Shown here piece after piece: positions 6,538-9,026 of a DNA stretch of 9,026 nt. Below the pieces are notes generated by a model. That model made no database searches. It was not told the origin of the DNA and worked only from the letters and a program-made list of their open reading frames with translations. The position numbers were made by a program, and so were the translations under genes. Within the stretch, counting starts at the first letter, position 1. Each line of letters starts with the position of its first letter. The DNA is from Verrucomicrobiota bacterium (GTDB lineage: Bacteria > Verrucomicrobiota > Lentisphaeria > Victivallales > Victivallaceae), in NCBI GenBank assembly GCA_023459755.1, contig JAEWSS010000346.1:1-9026 (forward strand). The letters are read 5' to 3'.

Positions 6538-7896
6538 ATGCTCGCCATTGAAAATATTATCGAAACCATCAACATGATCCGCGAGGAATGTTTGGACATC
6601 CGGACCATCACGATGGGCATCTCACTGTACGACTGCCTGAGCGAAGATCCCAACCGCCTGGCCGACAACGTTTACGACAAAGTCATGCACAGCGCCGCCA
6701 ATCTGGTTCCCATCGGGATGGAAATCGAGAAAAAATACGGCATTCCGATCGTCAACAAGCGGGTCGCGGTGACGCCGGTCGCCCTGCTCGCCGGCCGCTT
6801 GAACCAGGACGGCGTGGTTAAAATTGCAAAGACGCTCGACCGCGCCGCACACGAACTCGGCATCAACTTCATCGGCGGCTACAGCGCGCTGGTTCAAAAG
6901 GGCGCCACCAACGGCGGACGAACCCTGATCGAGTCTATTCCGGAAGCGCTCAGCGTCACCGAACGGGTGTGTTCCTCGGTCAACGTGGCCAGCACCAAAG
7001 CCGGAATCAATATGGACGCCATCGCCGAAATGGGCCACATCATCAAGAAAACCGCAGTAATGACCGCCGACCGCGGTTCGATCGGCTGCGCCAAGCTGGT
7101 GGTGTTCGCCAATGCGCCGGAGGACAACCCGTTTATGGCCGGAGCGTTTCACGGCATCGGGGAACCGGAGACGGTTATCAACGTTGGCGTTTCCGGCCCC
7201 GGAGTGGTGGCTTCGGCCATCCGTCGCGCCGGAAACTGCAATCTGCTTGAACTGGCGGAACTCATCAAAAAGACCGCTTTCAAAATAACCCGAGTGGGCC
7301 AGCTGGTGGCGCGCGAAGCGGCCGAACGGCTGAATGTGCCGTTCGGCATCGTTGACCTGTCATTGGCGCCGACGCCGGAAGTGGGCGACTCGGTCGCCTA
7401 CATTCTGGAGTCGATGGGGCTGGAAAAATGCGGTTGCGCAGGAACCACGGCCTGTCTGGCACTGCTGAACGACGCGGTAAAAAAAGGCGGCGTCATGGCG
7501 TCGCCGCAGGTCGGCGGGCTTTCCGGCGCCTTCATTCCGGTTTCCGAAGACGCCGGAATGATCGAAGCGGCCAAGTGCGGATCGCTGACTATTGAAAAAC
7601 TTGAAGCTATGACCGCGGTATGCTCGGTGGGGCTGGATATGATCGCCATTCCGGGCGACACCGAGGACGCCGTGATCTCCGGCATCATCGCCGACGAAAT
7701 CTCCATCGGCGTGGCCAACACCAAAACCACCGCCGTCCGACTTATCCCGGCGCAGGGATGCGGCGTCGGCGACATGGTCAGCTTCGGCGGACTGCTCGGC
7801 GAAGCGCCGGTTATGCGGGTCAACACCGGGTCTCCGGCGGCATTTATCGGTCGCGGCGGCCACATTCCGGCGCCGATCCACAGCCTGAAGAACTGA
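6538..7896 (+). CDS. UPF0210 / DUF711 (PFL-like) family protein
   Basis: A 452-residue, full-length cytoplasmic protein of the UPF0210 family (compare pneumococcal SP0239), annotated as 'PFL family' for a pyruvate formate-lyase-like fold. Conserved stretches include [45 protein letters not shown] (C145), [55 protein letters not shown] (C362) and the C-terminal [14 protein letters not shown] see no RVxGY-type glycyl-radical motif near the C-terminus, so radical activity by the PFL route is not supported. A cluster C298-x-C300-x5-C306 ([11 protein letters not shown]) lies where, as I recall, streptococcal members have no cysteines. The start is supported by AAGG at 6524-6527, ten bases upstream. 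It follows the ACT gene by 37 bases with no terminator and overlaps the next gene by four bases. Reaction and substrate are unknown to me. Confidence 0.9.
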   Translation: MLAIENIIETINMIREECLDIRTITMGISLYDCLSEDPNRLADNVYDKVMHSAANLVPIGMEIEKKYGIPIVNKRVAVTPVALLAGRLNQDGVVKIAKTLDRAAHELGINFIGGYSALVQKGATNGGRTLIESIPEALSVTERVCSSVNVASTKAGINMDAIAEMGHIIKKTAVMTADRGSIGCAKLVVFANAPEDNPFMAGAFHGIGEPETVINVGVSGPGVVASAIRRAGNCNLLELAELIKKTAFKITRVGQLVAREAAERLNVPFGIVDLSLAPTPEVGDSVAYILESMGLEKCGCAGTTACLALLNDAVKKGGVMASPQVGGLSGAFIPVSEDAGMIEAAKCGSLTIEKLEAMTAVCSVGLDMIAIPGDTEDAVISGIIADEISIGVANTKTTAVRLIPAQGCGVGDMVSFGGLLGEAPVMRVNTGSPAAFIGRGGHIPAPIHSLKN

Positions 7897-8636
7897 TGAA
7901 AACACGGCGGACGATCATTACCGGCGACCGCGGATTTATCGGCGGTCATTTGTTCGGCCGTCTGCACTGCGACCCTCGCTTTGAAGCGGCGGAGTTTGAC
8001 CGCAACGCGTTTTCGTCCGCTGAACGGCTCGCCGCCAAGCTCGACGGCTGCCAGGTTGCGGTGCATCTGGCCGGAATGAGCCGCAGTGATGACGGCGATC
8101 TGCTGTACCGGGTCAATATGAAACTGGCGGAAACTCTGGCGGCGGCGCTGACATTGCTTCCGGCCGACCGCCGTCCGGCACTTTTTTTCGGCTCCACCAC
8201 CCACATTGCCAAAAACACGCCGTATCACGCCTCAAAACGCGACGCGCAGGCGCTGTTTGAACGCGCCGGACTGGATGTCACCACGCTGTTGATGCCGAAT
8301 GTGTTCGGCCCCTACAGCCGACCGTTTTTCAATTCGGTGGTCTCCACCTTCTGCCGAATGGCGGCCGACGGCGCAACGCCGGAGCGCATTGACGACGCCG
8401 AACTCAAATTGATCGACGTTTTTTCACTGAACAACATTATTGCCGAAATGATTTGGGAACACAAGCCGGACACTCCGGCCGCCGCGGTGAACATTCCGCA
8501 CCGCTTTACGCTCCGGCTGCCGGAACTGTGGAACAAACTGCTTGTCATGTCGGGACGGCGTTCCGGCTCCATTCCGGCGGACTCCGAGTTCGACCGTCTG
8601 CTGTACGCCGCCTACTCATCCTATCTCAACCATTGA
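7896..8636 (+). CDS. NAD(P)-dependent sugar epimerase/reductase, CapF/WbjC-like SDR domain only
   Basis: A 246-residue extended SDR. The Rossmann glycine motif is T9-G-D-R-G13-F-I-G16, HLAG follows at residues 57-60, and the catalytic pair is Y110/K114 in PYHASK. PNVFGPYSRP (134-143) and the next stretch FFNSVVSTFC closely resemble CapF/WbjC/FnlB, the reductases that make UDP-N-acetyl-L-fucosamine precursors for capsule and O-antigen. Those enzymes also carry a C-terminal cupin of about 120 residues. Here the protein stops in LLYAAYSSYLNH, where CapF-type proteins pass from SDR to cupin, and no cupin remnant follows before the terminator. The ATG overlaps the UPF0210 stop as ATGA, implying coupled translation; the open frame runs upstream to 7620, but that part is a shadow of UPF0210. 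The role is probably reduction of a 4-keto nucleotide sugar, though without the cupin the exact reaction may differ. The SDR family is sure, the CapF subgroup likely. Confidence 0.85.
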   Translation: MKTRRTIITGDRGFIGGHLFGRLHCDPRFEAAEFDRNAFSSAERLAAKLDGCQVAVHLAGMSRSDDGDLLYRVNMKLAETLAAALTLLPADRRPALFFGSTTHIAKNTPYHASKRDAQALFERAGLDVTTLLMPNVFGPYSRPFFNSVVSTFCRMAADGATPERIDDAELKLIDVFSLNNIIAEMIWEHKPDTPAAAVNIPHRFTLRLPELWNKLLVMSGRRSGSIPADSEFDRLLYAAYSSYLNH

Positions 8637-8672
8637 GCCGACCGGCGCTTCGCCGCCGCCGCTTTGCACAAC

Positions 8673-8705
8673 AAAAAAAGCGCATCCGTCATTTAACGGA
8701 TGCGC
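8673..8705 (-). terminator. Intrinsic terminator of the convergent oxidoreductase gene
   Basis: GCGCATCCGT (8680-8689) and ACGGATGCGC (8696-8705) form a perfect 10-bp, GC-rich stem with a six-base loop. Read on the minus strand the stem is followed at once by seven T (8679-8673), the form of a strong rho-independent terminator, 24 bases past the minus-strand stop codon. On the plus strand no T-run follows, so it may only weakly stop transcription coming from the SDR gene. Confidence 0.92.
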
Positions 8706-8729
8706 CCTGAATTCAGTCTGATCGGGACG

Positions 8730-9026
8730 TTAAGCGTTGACCGCCTTTTCGCCCTCGACAAACGCCTTGCGGTTGAGTTCGATCACTTCCGGCTTGCTGC
8801 TGAAGCTTTCAAACACCGCTTCGTTGAACACCTTGTCGAAGTCGGCCTTGTCGCCGCCCTCAAGGAGGTTGTTCTTCTTGAGCACCGCGGCCAGCGCGCC
8901 GAGCAGCACCGAGTTGGCGCACTTGGCGTTGCCGAGTTTCAGCGCGATTTCCGACGCGTTCACGCCGCAGATCACCACGCCTTCCGGCAGCGGCGGCAGC
9001 GTCATGGTTGAACTGTCGTAGATCAG
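8730..9026 (-). CDS. 2-oxoacid:acceptor (ferredoxin) oxidoreductase gamma subunit, C-terminal part (partial)
   Basis: The minus strand is open from the window edge to a TAA at 8732-8730, giving the last 98 residues. It begins LIYDSSTMTLPPLPEG, a typical mid-protein stretch of the gamma/gamma-like subunit of pyruvate, 2-ketoglutarate or 2-ketoisovalerate:ferredoxin oxidoreductases. The conserved NSVLLGALAAVL segment (from KCANS) and the C-terminal SKPEVIELNRKAFVEGEKAV, where the family usually ends, follow. These complexes convert a 2-oxoacid and CoA to acyl-CoA and CO2, passing electrons to ferredoxin, mostly in anaerobes. An internal ATG at 9005 is not the true start, because the similarity continues upstream without a break. 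It is the last gene of a minus-strand unit that ends at the terminator 8705-8673. The other subunits should lie beyond 9026; which 2-oxoacid is used cannot be told from this part. Confidence 0.85.
   Translation of the reverse strand: MIYDSSTMTLPPLPEGVVICGVNASEIALKLGNAKCANSVLLGALAAVLKKNNLLEGGDKADFDKVFNEAVFESFSSKPEVIELNRKAFVEGEKAVNA

Noticed and set aside
7620..7895. Upstream extension of the SDR open frame by 92 codons.
   Set aside because: The extension is His/Arg-rich, overlaps the conserved UPF0210 C-terminus in another frame and has no SDR similarity. The Rossmann motif begins just after the ATG at 7896.
6538..7896. UPF0210 as a glycyl-radical enzyme because of its 'PFL-like' label.
   Set aside because: No glycyl-radical consensus (RVxG[FWY]) is seen near the C-terminus and no activating radical-SAM gene is in the window; the label reflects fold likeness only.
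7398..8228. A 276-codon minus-strand open frame across the UPF0210-SDR junction.
   Set aside because: It spans two real plus-strand genes and has no recognisable features; a shadow frame.
8643..8655. A CGGCG-CTT-CGCCG hairpin just after the SDR stop, considered as a plus-strand terminator.
   Set aside because: The stem is only 5 bp and is followed by GC-rich sequence, not a T-run; such repeats are common in this base composition.
8707..8716. A perfect 10-bp palindrome CTGAATTCAG between the terminator and the oxidoreductase stop codon.
   Set aside because: It lies downstream of both convergent genes where an operator has no obvious use, and a 10-bp palindrome can occur by chance in a window this long.

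Overview
The window reads as a bacterial chromosome segment, GC-rich in its genes, with short gene spacing and no sign of mobile DNA, tRNA, rRNA or CRISPR. An exported GH20 N-acetylhexosaminidase, a 2-oxoacid:ferredoxin-type oxidoreductase subunit and a UPF0237/UPF0210 pair suggest an anaerobic, glycan-degrading organism. The GH20 C-terminal domain resembles those of PVC-group bacteria (Lentisphaerota and relatives), but this taxonomic guess is an inference of low to moderate confidence.

Layout. (1) Bases 1-322, minus strand: the N-terminal part of an EI24/CysZ-like membrane protein. (2) Bases 323-459: a 137-base divergent control region with two opposed promoters, two perfect CGGT..ACCG palindromes whose centres lie 52.5 bp apart (about five helical turns), and a third LacI/cre-like palindrome. 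(3) Bases 460-4860, plus strand: a two-gene operon of a secreted GH20 enzyme and, 6 bases later, a GT39/PMT-like polytopic glycosyltransferase. (4) Bases 4946-6154: an MFS transporter of the DHA1 type with a promoter so close to the ATG that its mRNA should be nearly leaderless. (5) Bases 6231-8636: a promoter followed by a small ACT-domain protein (UPF0237), its usual partner UPF0210/DUF711, and an SDR that overlaps UPF0210 by ATGA and looks like the N-terminal half of CapF/WbjC without the cupin. (6) Bases 8673-8705: a strong intrinsic terminator reading on the minus strand. It ends a convergent gene at 8730-9026, the C-terminal part of a 2-oxoacid:acceptor oxidoreductase gamma subunit.

How the genes may work together: the first operon joins removal of terminal N-acetylhexosamine outside the cytoplasm with a membrane enzyme that probably moves sugar from a polyprenyl carrier. 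The second joins a conserved but uncharacterised sensor/enzyme pair to a nucleotide-sugar-type reductase. All plus-strand genes are intact. Most are recognisable family members; the most unusual points are the architecture of the divergent control region, the single-domain CapF-like SDR coupled to UPF0210, and the long insertion before the D-E motif of the glycosyltransferase. I found no clearly new multi-gene system.
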